Part shown: positions 1-7,966 of the stretch, one piece after another
Layout: every line of letters starts with the position of its first letter
How positions within the stretch are numbered: position 1 is the stretch's first letter
Origin: Litoribrevibacter albus
GTDB taxonomy: Bacteria > Pseudomonadota > Gammaproteobacteria > Pseudomonadales > Litoribrevibacteraceae
NCBI RefSeq assembly: GCF_030159995.1
Contig: NZ_BSNM01000027.1
Coordinates: 1 to 64,000, forward strand
DNA length: 64,000 nucleotides
Reading direction: 5' to 3'
Translations under genes and position numbers: made by a program
Notes under the pieces: model-generated
The model's input: only the letters and a program-made list of their open reading frames with translations
The model's database searches: none
What the model was told of the DNA's origin: nothing

Positions 1-14
1 TTATCTCGAAAGAG

Positions 15-49
15 GACGCACATTTTAACGATTCAAATCTCTGTGTCAA
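15..49 (-). promoter_or_regulatory. rRNA-operon-like P2 promoter, firing left
   Basis: On the minus strand a perfect TTGACA -35 (44-49) is separated by 16 bp from a TAAAAT -10 (22-27). The likely start is near position 15, about 140 bp downstream of the P1 start. Tandem P1/P2 promoters about 120 bp apart are the normal arrangement in enterobacterial rrn operons, so the pair supports the rRNA reading. Confidence 0.6.
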
Positions 50-154
50 CCTTTTTCTTTAACTTTCTGAAGAAGTTTTTTCAGCCTTTCGAGCTTTCCA
101 GATCAGGATCAGATCCCTTTCTTTCTGCCTCTGTGGCGTGTCCCCCTCAGAACG

Positions 155-225
155 TGGAGCGCATTATAGGGAGATTAATTCGCAGCGCAAGCGCTTTTTT
201 AAAATTTTTTAAAAATAATTTTTAT
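155..225 (-). promoter_or_regulatory. rRNA-operon-like P1 promoter with UP element, firing left
   Basis: On the minus strand a TATAAT -10 box (163-168) lies 16 bp from a TTGCGC -35 box (185-190). The -10 is followed by a G+C-rich discriminator starting GCGCTCC. Just upstream of the -35 (about 193-225) are phased A and T tracts, as in a UP element. The CTCCCTATAATGCGC stretch closely matches E. coli rrn P1 promoters, which share the 16-bp spacer and GC discriminator. I infer that a stable-RNA operon, probably rRNA, begins just left of the window. The transcribed gene itself is not visible. Confidence 0.7.
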
Positions 226-327
226 CCGCTGAAATCTTATTATAGTTACTCCAATTAAACTCACGGTTATCGCTGCGAAAATGCCTAAGGCATGTTAGAT
301 TCATTTTAAATTTTTCAGGATCAAAGC

Positions 328-3096
328 ATGAAGTATTACATTAGCCTCACTCTGCTTCTCTTCATTTCGATATTCGCTAAAGCAGACAATAAGATTGATA
401 TCACCAACACAACATCAGGTTCAGACTTAACAGCAAAAGTCTCAATTATCTTTGATCCTAAGAATGAGCTGACCTACGAACACTTTTCACAGTCGAATGT
501 ACTGAACCGATTTACACCTAATCACACCCCGTTCATTAACATCAGTAAGAAAGGCGGAACCTACTGGCTACAACTAGCATTGGTAAACCCAAGCAGGAAA
601 GAACAGGTCAGCTATATAAAGATCAGAGATTTGCAATTAGCAGAAACAAACATCTATCAAGCGATTGAAAGTAGCGTTACTCATAATGGTCCTTTCTTCT
701 ATTCAACCACAGGTAATGTATTTGTCGGACATGACGCCACTTATATACGCATCAAAATTCCCGAAGAAACATCGACGCTCAACCTGATTCGTATTCATCC
801 CATCTCAGATCAACGAATTGAGCTTTTATTCCTAGATAAGGAACACTACCAAGAAGACATTTTAGAAAACAATTGGATGCAGGGAATTTTTGCCGGCATT
901 TTGATCACTCTGGTTACTACGCTGCTTTATCTCTACCGTACTAGCCGGAACACCTCTTCCTTAGCAGGTGCAGCCGTTATTACATTAATCGGCTTCTTCT
1001 ACATTACTTACACCGGTCAGACAAAAGCTATTTTCGATCTCAATCAATTGCAAAGCCTGACCATGTACTACCTAACCTTTGGCCTAGCATTTCTTTCTTA
1101 CCTGAGTTTGACGCTTTACCTATGTGGCTTGAAATCCCAGATCAAAAAGATATTAATTTTTGCGGGCACCTTAGGTGTCATACTCATGGTCACTTCGCAT
1201 CATCTTTATGCTAATCATCTTACAACTATCATCATTCCATCTCTTGTCGCCTGCCTAGCTATGACAGGTTTAGGATTTCAGCAATTAACACGAAAAAACC
1301 ATATCGCTTCTAACCTGGTTTTTAGCAGCATCATTGCCAGCGTCCTATTAACCGCGAACATCATTCATGCTCTTGGCATTACGCCGGACATGCTTACACT
1401 TGGATTTGAAGATAGCCTGACACTCATCGTGCTTAGCATGTTCATTACAACAGCCATAGGAAAACTTCTCTTCATTCATACCCAGAGCAGTAATCGTCAG
1501 TACCGCGAAAATAAGGTAAGAAGGGAACTCATTACCGCTAAAAATTCATTTTTAGCTCAATTCAGCCATGAGATGAGAACCCCTCTTAATGGGGTGGTCG
1601 GCATGACAGAATTACTTTTCGACACGCCTTTGAGCAATAACCAAAGAGAATACATTTCAACCATTCAGGAATCCGGCGAACGTCTAATGACAATGATCAA
1701 CGATGTCATTGACTACACTCGCATAGAATCCAGAGAGCTTTCCCTAAATGAACGTACCTTTGACTTACAAAGCGTTGTCGTTCAGTGCTTAACCGATTTT
1801 TCTCGGGAAGCAGAGCAAAAGCAAATTGAACTTATTACTGATATCGCCAACGACATTCCTCAAATGGTCAGAGGGGATAACGAGCGACTAAGACAAATAC
1901 TGCATGGCTTGATAAGTCATCTGTTTAACTTAATTGAGCACGGCGAAATTATTGTGAGCGTGGAATCCAACAGCACGCCAAATCAACTGAGATTCCAGAT
2001 CCGGGATACCGGCATCGGATTTAAGAAGAACCAGAACAGCAGCCTTTTTGATGCTTATCAGCAAAGTAAAGCCAACCTAAAAACATCTGATCTGAGCCTC
2101 AACCTCAGCATGATTCAGGAGCTGATCCACTTAATGGGCGGTGAACTGCACATGGCATCAGAGTTTGGTAAAGGTAATGTCATCTGGTTTACCGCGAATA
2201 TGCCTGCTAGCGAAGTGGAAAAAGAGGATGTGTTTGATGATTCCGTATTGGAAGGTCTGCATCTATTAGCTGTTGACGATAATGTATCCATCACAAAAGT
2301 CATTGCCCATCACGCGCATTCTTGGGGAATGGAAACCTCTATTGCTCACGGTGGCCCGGAAGCACTTGCCATATTACGAAATAAGGCCAGTCTTGAAGAG
2401 AAGATTGACGTTGTAATCCTCGACTACAAAATGCCAATCATGAACGGAATTGAGCTGGCAGCCAAAATCAAAGAGGACAACCTGATTACCAATGATGTAC
2501 TGGTCATCATGCTAACAGGATTAAACTTCACTCCGAACAACACCACAGTCAAGAATGCAGGAATCCGCCATATTCTAACTAAACCTGTCTCTGGCAGCGC
2601 ACTGAAACAGGTCATTCTTAAAGGACTTGGTCACATTACCCACTCAAATGCGCCAGCAGAACTGCATCAGATTGAAGATCCTAATCGCCACAAGACTTTG
2701 AATGTGCTGATTGCAGAAGATAATCAGGTATCCACAAAAGTCATCTGCGGAATGTTAAGAAAGATTGGAGTCAGCTACGAAGTAACCAGCAACGGGGAGC
2801 AAGCCTACGATGCTTTCCGCAATGGCGACTTCAATATCGTTTTGATGGACTGTGAAATGCCGATCATGGATGGTTTTGAAGCGACTCAAGCCATCAGAGA
2901 TTGGGAAAAGAGAAACAAAAAGACCGAAGTACCGATCATCGCCCTATCGGCTCATGTTATGCCACAACAGAAAGCCATGTGTATGGATTGCGGAATGAAT
3001 GACTATATCGAAAAACCGATCGAGCTCAGTACATTACGCTCCAAGTTAAGAGATTGGGCACCGGTGGTAACCGTTGTTGAAGAAACGACAGAGTGA
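328..3096 (+). CDS. 7TMR-DISM hybrid histidine kinase with two receiver domains and a degenerate ATPase domain
   Basis: A 922-residue membrane sensor. It has a signal peptide (about 1-19), a 7TMR-DISM extracellular type 2 domain (about 25-160), seven membrane segments (about 180-390), a HisKA domain with the H-box SHEMRTPLNG (His414), an ATPase-like domain (about 515-630) and two receiver domains with phosphoacceptors Asp699 and Asp841. There is no C-terminal HPt domain. The ATPase domain is odd. It keeps a G1-like DTGIGF, but the N-box Asn is replaced by His531, and the Gly-rich G2 box is replaced by TSDLSLNL (586-593). It may therefore be a poor kinase, a phosphatase or a scaffold. The start is supported by AGGATC 7 nt upstream. 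It is transcribed divergently from the rrn-like promoters. Ligand and partner are unknown. Confidence 0.88.
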   Translation: MKYYISLTLLLFISIFAKADNKIDITNTTSGSDLTAKVSIIFDPKNELTYEHFSQSNVLNRFTPNHTPFINISKKGGTYWLQLALVNPSRKEQVSYIKIRDLQLAETNIYQAIESSVTHNGPFFYSTTGNVFVGHDATYIRIKIPEETSTLNLIRIHPISDQRIELLFLDKEHYQEDILENNWMQGIFAGILITLVTTLLYLYRTSRNTSSLAGAAVITLIGFFYITYTGQTKAIFDLNQLQSLTMYYLTFGLAFLSYLSLTLYLCGLKSQIKKILIFAGTLGVILMVTSHHLYANHLTTIIIPSLVACLAMTGLGFQQLTRKNHIASNLVFSSIIASVLLTANIIHALGITPDMLTLGFEDSLTLIVLSMFITTAIGKLLFIHTQSSNRQYRENKVRRELITAKNSFLAQFSHEMRTPLNGVVGMTELLFDTPLSNNQREYISTIQESGERLMTMINDVIDYTRIESRELSLNERTFDLQSVVVQCLTDFSREAEQKQIELITDIANDIPQMVRGDNERLRQILHGLISHLFNLIEHGEIIVSVESNSTPNQLRFQIRDTGIGFKKNQNSSLFDAYQQSKANLKTSDLSLNLSMIQELIHLMGGELHMASEFGKGNVIWFTANMPASEVEKEDVFDDSVLEGLHLLAVDDNVSITKVIAHHAHSWGMETSIAHGGPEALAILRNKASLEEKIDVVILDYKMPIMNGIELAAKIKEDNLITNDVLVIMLTGLNFTPNNTTVKNAGIRHILTKPVSGSALKQVILKGLGHITHSNAPAELHQIEDPNRHKTLNVLIAEDNQVSTKVICGMLRKIGVSYEVTSNGEQAYDAFRNGDFNIVLMDCEMPIMDGFEATQAIRDWEKRNKKTEVPIIALSAHVMPQQKAMCMDCGMNDYIEKPIELSTLRSKLRDWAPVVTVVEETTE

Positions 3097-3160
3097 TAGC
3101 TCTTTACCTTTATTCATCGGGTACAACTCCCCAAACATCTTGAAATGCATTAATATGAAC

Positions 3161-3183
3161 GGCTGAGTCGAACAGACTCGGCC
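3161..3183. repeat. Inverted repeat downstream of the hybrid kinase
   Basis: GGCTGAGTC, a 5-base loop, then GACTCGGCC form a 9-bp hairpin with one G-U pair. It lies in the 150-bp gap between the kinase and the DnaT-like gene. No T tract follows, so it is not a typical intrinsic terminator. It could be an mRNA end structure or an operator for the downstream pair. Confidence 0.4.
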
Positions 3184-3246
3184 AACACCCTACATCAGTT
3201 CTGGATGTAAGATTCTCTCTGATTCAAAGTCAAAGGCAGTATCCTA

Positions 3247-4419
3247 ATGGGCGACTATTCAATTCATTTTTCTGCAAATTTAGCGCGCAGTCATGGTCTG
3301 GAACAAGCCATTGCATTCGCGGTTATGCAGCAATTCCAAGCTTTTCGCCAAAATAAAAATGGTTGGATACTGATTAGCGATGACGACTGGACATCAAAAC
3401 TGCCCTTTTGGACCATCGAGACCATTCATAGCTCACTAAACCAGTTACGAGTGCAAGGATTGATTGAAATTCACCAGGCCGGTAACACTTTAAACCCTAA
3501 GTGTTTATATCGAATAGTGAAGAAAACATCGACGTCTGGCCTGCCAATCGTCAATAGCATCCCGCCTCAAGCCTCAGGCAATCGTAATGCTATAGGAACA
3601 GGAAATACTACTGGCAACACCAACAACACAAACCTTCAGCAAAACCCAACTTTCAGTCGCTCAGGTCCAATGCCAGAACAGTGGCATCCCGACCCACATG
3701 TTATTCAGCAACTGACTCGACTTGGTATTCCAGAGAACTTTATACAAGAAGCCATTCCTGAGTTCGTTACCTATTGGAAGGAAAGTGGTAAACATGCCAT
3801 TAGCTGGGGGGCAAAATTCCAAGAACGCGTAAGAAAACTTTGGATGGAGCACGAAACCAAAGTCGCCTCAAATAAAATACCCGCCCCTATCACCAAAGAA
3901 TGGCAACCCAGCCAGGATGCGCGTGACATCCTCATTCGTGATGGCATTGATCCTGAATTCATCAAAGACAGTGTTGCAGAGTTTCTTTTGTATTGGATGG
4001 AACGAGGAAGCGCCGAGATTACCTGGAATAACAAGTTTGTGAGTCACATTCGCCACCAATGGCAAAAGTTCTGCTCAACCATTGAACACTCAACCAACCC
4101 AACGCGTATTCCAAAAAACTGGCAACCAAGCCCCGAATGCTTTGATATTGCACGGATGGCGCAAATCGATGTCGAATTTGTGAAAGAGCAGATCAAACCA
4201 TTTGTGTTATATTGGTCAGATTCAAATCAAACCTCAACATCCTGGAACACTAAGTTTGTCCAACACCTCAAATGGAGTTGGGCGAAGCGTCATCAGTTGG
4301 ACAACATTGGACAATCGGTAAGTCATGAAAAAGGTTCAGCACATCATCAATCCGGTCACACAGCAAATCAGTCATTCATCGAACGACACCAGGACACCAG
4401 CTGGGCGGACGAACTCTAA
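3247..4419 (+). CDS. DnaT-like protein: winged-helix N-terminus plus three DnaT-type DNA-binding repeats
   Basis: A 390-residue protein. Residues 1-93 look like a replication-type winged-helix domain (LARSHGLEQAIAF, W..ISDDDW, LNQLRVQGLIEI). A Gly/Asn/Thr-rich linker follows (about 100-140). Then come three tandem copies of a roughly 60-residue domain at about 142-203, 214-276 and 288-349. Each has the pattern W-x-P, a hydrophobic helix, I-x-x-x-F-I/V, F-x-x-Y-W, then W-x-x-K/N-F and a terminal W. This matches the DnaT/DnaT_2 C-terminal domain of primosomal proteins, which binds single-stranded DNA and recruits helicase loaders. Three copies in one protein is unusual. The gene runs 95 nt into the lambda-P-like gene, so the two are translationally linked. 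I infer a role in replication initiation or restart; no phage structural or integrase genes are nearby. Confidence 0.75.
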   Translation: MGDYSIHFSANLARSHGLEQAIAFAVMQQFQAFRQNKNGWILISDDDWTSKLPFWTIETIHSSLNQLRVQGLIEIHQAGNTLNPKCLYRIVKKTSTSGLPIVNSIPPQASGNRNAIGTGNTTGNTNNTNLQQNPTFSRSGPMPEQWHPDPHVIQQLTRLGIPENFIQEAIPEFVTYWKESGKHAISWGAKFQERVRKLWMEHETKVASNKIPAPITKEWQPSQDARDILIRDGIDPEFIKDSVAEFLLYWMERGSAEITWNNKFVSHIRHQWQKFCSTIEHSTNPTRIPKNWQPSPECFDIARMAQIDVEFVKEQIKPFVLYWSDSNQTSTSWNTKFVQHLKWSWAKRHQLDNIGQSVSHEKGSAHHQSGHTANQSFIERHQDTSWADEL

Positions 4420-5029
4420 CCGAGCGGATTCGAATTACAACGAACAAACCGCCAATCAAATACCAACCGCTGACATGGTTGCTGCCATCACCTATCTTTT
4501 TGGCGCGTTCGAACTGGCTTACCACAATCAATTCAAACGCGCTTTTGGTGATCTAGAAAGCTTAAAAAGTGCTAAACGCTTGTGGGCAATGCAACTGAAT
4601 CGTTTCAAGCCAGAACAGATTAAGCGCGCTACAGACCAAGCCATCCAAACCAATAAGTTCATGCCAACACTGCCTGAACTCGTTCAAATGTGTGAACATG
4701 ACTTATCAGAACACGGTTTACCGGATGACTATTCAGCCTATGTAGAAGCCTGTCGAGCTAACAGTCCCAAAGAAAAATACAAATGGACACACCCAGCCGT
4801 TTACTGGGCAGGAAGAGCCACTGGCTGGTTTCTATTACAAAGTGAACCAGAAGCAAAAGTTTTCCCGATCTTCAAACGAAACTACGAACAGTTATGTGCA
4901 AAAGTACGGGATGGCGAGTCACTAAATATTCAGGTGAAATCAGATGTTCCTCAATTAGAAAGCATTCCGCTTCCTAAAGAGGATCAAATCAAGCATTTAG
5001 AAGCATTAAGAAAGAAAACAGGTCTTTAA
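4325..5029 (+). CDS. Replication protein P-like (phage lambda P family) putative helicase loader
   Basis: A 234-residue protein whose core, from about residue 50, resembles phage lambda P: an early YLFGAFELAYHNQFKRAF segment, AKRLWAMQL, then MPTLPELVQMCE and a PAVYWAGRATGW segment. Lambda P delivers the replicative helicase DnaB to an origin bound by protein O. Here the gene overlaps the end of the DnaT-like gene by 95 nt in another frame, so the pair probably acts together in loading or restart. The start at 4325 has only a weak ribosome-binding site. An internal ATG at 4475 (Met51) would avoid the overlap and keep the conserved core. The stop abuts the convergent PilZ gene with no spacer. 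The function is inferred from family likeness only. Confidence 0.72.
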   Translation: MKKVQHIINPVTQQISHSSNDTRTPAGRTNSNRADSNYNEQTANQIPTADMVAAITYLFGAFELAYHNQFKRAFGDLESLKSAKRLWAMQLNRFKPEQIKRATDQAIQTNKFMPTLPELVQMCEHDLSEHGLPDDYSAYVEACRANSPKEKYKWTHPAVYWAGRATGWFLLQSEPEAKVFPIFKRNYEQLCAKVRDGESLNIQVKSDVPQLESIPLPKEDQIKHLEALRKKTGL

Positions 5030-5674
5030 TTAGTCCGAATTCTTGAGTGGGCGTAAAGCAATCAGCTCTTTCTCTTCCTGAGCCAGTCTTTGCGCCGCCA
5101 AGATTCGACGCTGCTGTTGTAGCACGTACTGAATCAACTCCTCGCTCAACTGCTCACTGATTCGCTCAAAATTCACACGAATCATGTAATTTGTGCCTTG
5201 AGGACCAGGAATAGAAAGTCGATCACTGCCAATAACACGCCCTGTCACCAACACACGCCGATGATCCGATGTCAGCAACATATCCATCAGCACAATCGTG
5301 TCATCCGACAAGGGTTCTACCGACGGAAAACCCACACCACACGCACTCAAGCTTACGTTAACTGTACGATATTTTTGTTGAAACCCCGCGTCCAGATGAG
5401 CAGACACAGAATCTGCAAACATATTCAGCTTTTGATTTAATAAATCAGCCATTGCTGACAATTCTGGGGAGTTTTGCCTCAAACGCTCAATCTCTGATGA
5501 AATTTCCGCATCCAATGCGCGAATATCTGGGTCGGGCTCAATATTAAGCTCCCCATCTAGCCACAACTTTTCTTCGGATAAAGAAAGGACGCGATACCTA
5601 AGACTTACCGTATCGGCTATTCTGAAAAATCGTCGACGATCAACACCGCCATCAATTGGAGCTGTCTGTCCCAT
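5030..5674 (-). CDS. PilZ-domain protein with a long helical insertion, linked to pomAB
   Basis: A 214-residue cytoplasmic protein. It starts with the c-di-GMP contact motif DRRRFFR (R14-x-x-x-R18). The second PilZ motif appears only near residues 106-115 as NVSLSACGVGF. The expected Asp/Asn-x-Ser-x-x-Gly is imperfect: in the best alignment Ser108 replaces Asp/Asn before Gly113. About 90 residues separate the motifs, much of it (about 40-100) helical and charged, where normal PilZ domains have about 20-30. The C-terminus is a Gln/Glu/Ala-rich helix. The gene lies 58 bp downstream of pomB on the same strand, suggesting that it senses c-di-GMP to tune the flagellar motor, as YcgR does. It may be an atypical PilZ with changed affinity. 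Confidence 0.72.
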   Translation of the reverse strand: MGQTAPIDGGVDRRRFFRIADTVSLRYRVLSLSEEKLWLDGELNIEPDPDIRALDAEISSEIERLRQNSPELSAMADLLNQKLNMFADSVSAHLDAGFQQKYRTVNVSLSACGVGFPSVEPLSDDTIVLMDMLLTSDHRRVLVTGRVIGSDRLSIPGPQGTNYMIRVNFERISEQLSEELIQYVLQQQRRILAAQRLAQEEKELIALRPLKNSD

Positions 5675-5732
5675 AACATAAAGTCTCTCTAATCTATTTT
5701 TATTATTCTTATGACTCTATATACATAGTAAT

Positions 5733-6704
5733 CTAGAAAATCTCTTCTGGCGACAACTCGTACAATTCATCTGTCGGGTCAAAGCCATCCTGATAAGGAT
5801 CGAAAGTTTCAATTTGATCAACATGTTCTTCGTATGGATCATCCTTCACGATAACAATCTCCACACGACGATTTAATTGACGACCTTCCGGCGTCTCATT
5901 ATCAGCAATTGGCTTGGTTGATCCCCAACCAACTACTTTAAATCGTTTTCTTTGGAATTCTTTAAACGCTAAAAGTTCATTTGCTAACGCCTGAGCACGG
6001 GCTGAAGATAACTCATAGTTATTAGCAAAGGCACTGGCGCTGGGTAAAGATACATCGTCCGAATGACCTTCAAAACTTAACGTTCCTTCAACCATTAACA
6101 ACATATCTTTTAATTTTGCCAAGACCGGGAAAAACTTGTCATCCAGGGTTGCAGAACCCGACTTGAATGAACCATTCTCTTGAATTCGAATCACAATGCG
6201 TCGGTCTTTAGTTTCGACCTGAATAGAGCCTTTGCCGACCTCTTCCTGCATGTGAGTGGCAATTTCAATGGCGTCTTTCTCGGCATCCGCTTTCGCAGCT
6301 TCCGCTTCATCCTTTGTCTTACGATCTTCGCGAAGTCGCTGATTATCCTCTGTGGCAATGTTTTGAGCTTCAGGGTCCTGACACTCTACTTCCAAGCTTT
6401 CCTTGGTGGTATCAGACGTATCCTGATAGATAACATTCAGAGGAGTAGGATCGGGACGCCCTGGGCTAAATTCCTGAGCGATGATACTTGTACCTTTAGG
6501 GATTTCAGCCAGGTTCTTGACGTTTTGCACACCAAAGGCATTCATTAAGGAACCGGCCAGACGCTTAAAGCGAATAGCATCGATTTCCGCAAAGGAAAGC
6601 AGTAATACGAAAAAGCACATCAGGAGCGACATCAAGTCGGCAAAGGTCATCACCCAGGCGGGCGTTCCGGCTTTTTCTTTTTTCTTTGGTTCTTCGTCAC
6701 TCAT
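5733..6704 (-). CDS. pomB: Flagellar stator protein PomB (MotB family)
   Basis: A 323-residue stator subunit. A short charged cytoplasmic tail precedes one membrane helix beginning AWVMTFADLMSLLMCFFVLL; Asp23 is the ion-binding residue. A linker and a charged coiled-coil region (about 110-155) lead to an OmpA-like peptidoglycan-binding domain (about 165-290) containing the FEGHSDDV and LNRRVEIVI motifs. The CFFVLLLSF helix resembles sodium-driven PomB more than proton-driven MotB. It follows pomA by 55 bp on the same strand and precedes the PilZ gene. Together PomA4B2 form the ion channel that turns the flagellum. The sodium preference is inferred from sequence likeness. Confidence 0.93.
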   Translation of the reverse strand: MSDEEPKKKEKAGTPAWVMTFADLMSLLMCFFVLLLSFAEIDAIRFKRLAGSLMNAFGVQNVKNLAEIPKGTSIIAQEFSPGRPDPTPLNVIYQDTSDTTKESLEVECQDPEAQNIATEDNQRLREDRKTKDEAEAAKADAEKDAIEIATHMQEEVGKGSIQVETKDRRIVIRIQENGSFKSGSATLDDKFFPVLAKLKDMLLMVEGTLSFEGHSDDVSLPSASAFANNYELSSARAQALANELLAFKEFQRKRFKVVGWGSTKPIADNETPEGRQLNRRVEIVIVKDDPYEEHVDQIETFDPYQDGFDPTDELYELSPEEIF

Positions 6705-6759
6705 CCAGGCATTCGCTTTTCTCGATAATCACATTGGTTCGGAAATTCACCGAACTGCC

Positions 6760-7515
6760 TTAGATCTCTGGTGGGCGCTTACCTTCAGCAAGGTAAGTAC
6801 GTAGCATGGATTCAATTACTTTCGGGTTTTGACCTGCCTGTATCGCTAACAACGCATCAATCACCATGCGTTTGGACATCGCTTCTTGCCCTGCTCTTAA
6901 ATCCAACTTATCTGCAACTGGCTGAGCAAACATGTTGGCAATCATTGCCCCATATAAAGTAGTTAACAGAGCAACCGCCATCGCAGGACCAATAGATTTT
7001 GGGTCATCCATGTTAGCCAACATGGCCACCAGACCAATTAGGGTACCAATCATCCCCATCGCTGGCGCCACTTCCCCCATCTGGGTAAAGATACTGGAAC
7101 CTGATGCATGACGTTCAACCGCAAGGTTCATTTCTTTGGTTAATAAGGTTCTGACAACTTCCGGATCATGACCATCTACCAGAAGCTGAATTCCATTCAT
7201 AAGGAACTTATTTTCAGATTCCTTACCTTCAAGAGACAGTAAACCGCCTTTACGTGCTTCAGCAGCCATTTCAACCACTTCAGAAATCAAATCTTCAGGC
7301 GCTTGCAACTTGAACATAAACGCTTTGGCTGCAATTTTACCTGCTGCGAGGAAGTGCCCAAGTTCATACTTCATTAATACCGCAAAAATAGAACCACCTA
7401 CCACAATCAATAGCGACGGCACATTAAAGAACATATGAGGTGAGCCGCCTAGAACCATGGCAGCAATAACAATTACAAAGGCACCTACTATTCCGATAAG
7501 TGTTGCTAAATCCAC
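6760..7515 (-). CDS. pomA: Flagellar stator protein PomA (MotA family)
   Basis: A 251-residue, four-helix membrane protein starting MDLATLIGIVGAFVIVIAA, the usual PomA N-terminus. A cytoplasmic loop (about 60-145) carries the charged residues that contact rotor protein FliG. The last two helices hold APAMGMIGTLIGLVAML and the GPAMAVALLTTLYGAMIAN segment that lines the ion path. The start codon is GTG, with AGAGGG about 5 nt upstream. It is the first gene of a pomA-pomB-pilZ group and is divergent from xseB. Length and motifs are normal for the family. Confidence 0.94.
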   Translation of the reverse strand: MDLATLIGIVGAFVIVIAAMVLGGSPHMFFNVPSLLIVVGGSIFAVLMKYELGHFLAAGKIAAKAFMFKLQAPEDLISEVVEMAAEARKGGLLSLEGKESENKFLMNGIQLLVDGHDPEVVRTLLTKEMNLAVERHASGSSIFTQMGEVAPAMGMIGTLIGLVAMLANMDDPKSIGPAMAVALLTTLYGAMIANMFAQPVADKLDLRAGQEAMSKRMVIDALLAIQAGQNPKVIESMLRTYLAEGKRPPEI

Positions 7516-7559
7516 AAGATCCCTCTTTATTGATTGGGGCAGAAAGAGTGCAAAATAAC

Positions 7560-7590
7560 AGAAAACCCATACATTCTTTTAGGGTTTTCT
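7560..7590. repeat. Inverted repeat between pomA and xseB
   Basis: AGAAAACCC (7560-7568) pairs perfectly with GGGTTTTCT (7582-7590) across a 13-base loop. It lies in the 207-bp divergent gap, about 45 nt upstream of the pomA start. It may be an operator or a hairpin in the pomA leader. Nothing else in this gap is clear to me apart from AT-rich sequence before xseB. Confidence 0.35.
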
Positions 7591-7722
7591 ATCAACATCA
7601 TGAACTTATATCGACTCGTTGAGCTAAAACTTAAGCCTGATTTTGAATTTTAATCGATTACTTGAGTCACTTTAAGAATACTAGGATAATAGCGCAAGCT
7701 TTCCACCGATACAGAATTTTTT

Positions 7723-7959
7723 ATGACTGATCAGAATAAAAACCTTGATTTTGAAGCGTCTTTGACAGAACTGGAGCAACTGGTTCAATCATTGGAAAAC
7801 GACAATTTGAGTCTCGACAAGTCGTTGGCAACCTTCGAACAAGGCATCAAACTATCGAGAACCTGCCAGCAAGCGTTGGATCAGGCCGAACAAAAAGTCA
7901 GCATTCTCCTGGGCGAAACAGAACAGCCTTTCGACAACTCCACTTTAAACGACGAATAA
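7723..7959 (+). CDS. xseB: Exodeoxyribonuclease VII small subunit
   Basis: A 78-residue helical protein with the family signature [32 protein letters not shown], typical in both length and sequence. XseB binds the large subunit XseA to make exonuclease VII, which degrades single-stranded DNA to oligonucleotides and acts in repair. XseA is not in the window. The gene is followed after 7 nt by ispA, and dxs lies beyond, the common xseB-ispA-dxs order of gammaproteobacteria. Confidence 0.95.
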   Translation: MTDQNKNLDFEASLTELEQLVQSLENDNLSLDKSLATFEQGIKLSRTCQQALDQAEQKVSILLGETEQPFDNSTLNDE

Positions 7960-7966
7960 ACACGTT

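Noticed and set aside
43-258. Possible 71-residue protein on the plus strand at the left edge
   Set aside because: Low-complexity Phe/Lys/Ser translation, no ribosome site, and it lies entirely over the minus-strand rRNA-type promoters and UP element.
3247-5029. Prophage remnant
   Set aside because: No integrase, attachment-site duplication, repressor or structural gene nearby, and base usage does not obviously differ from neighbours; kept as a possible domesticated pair instead.
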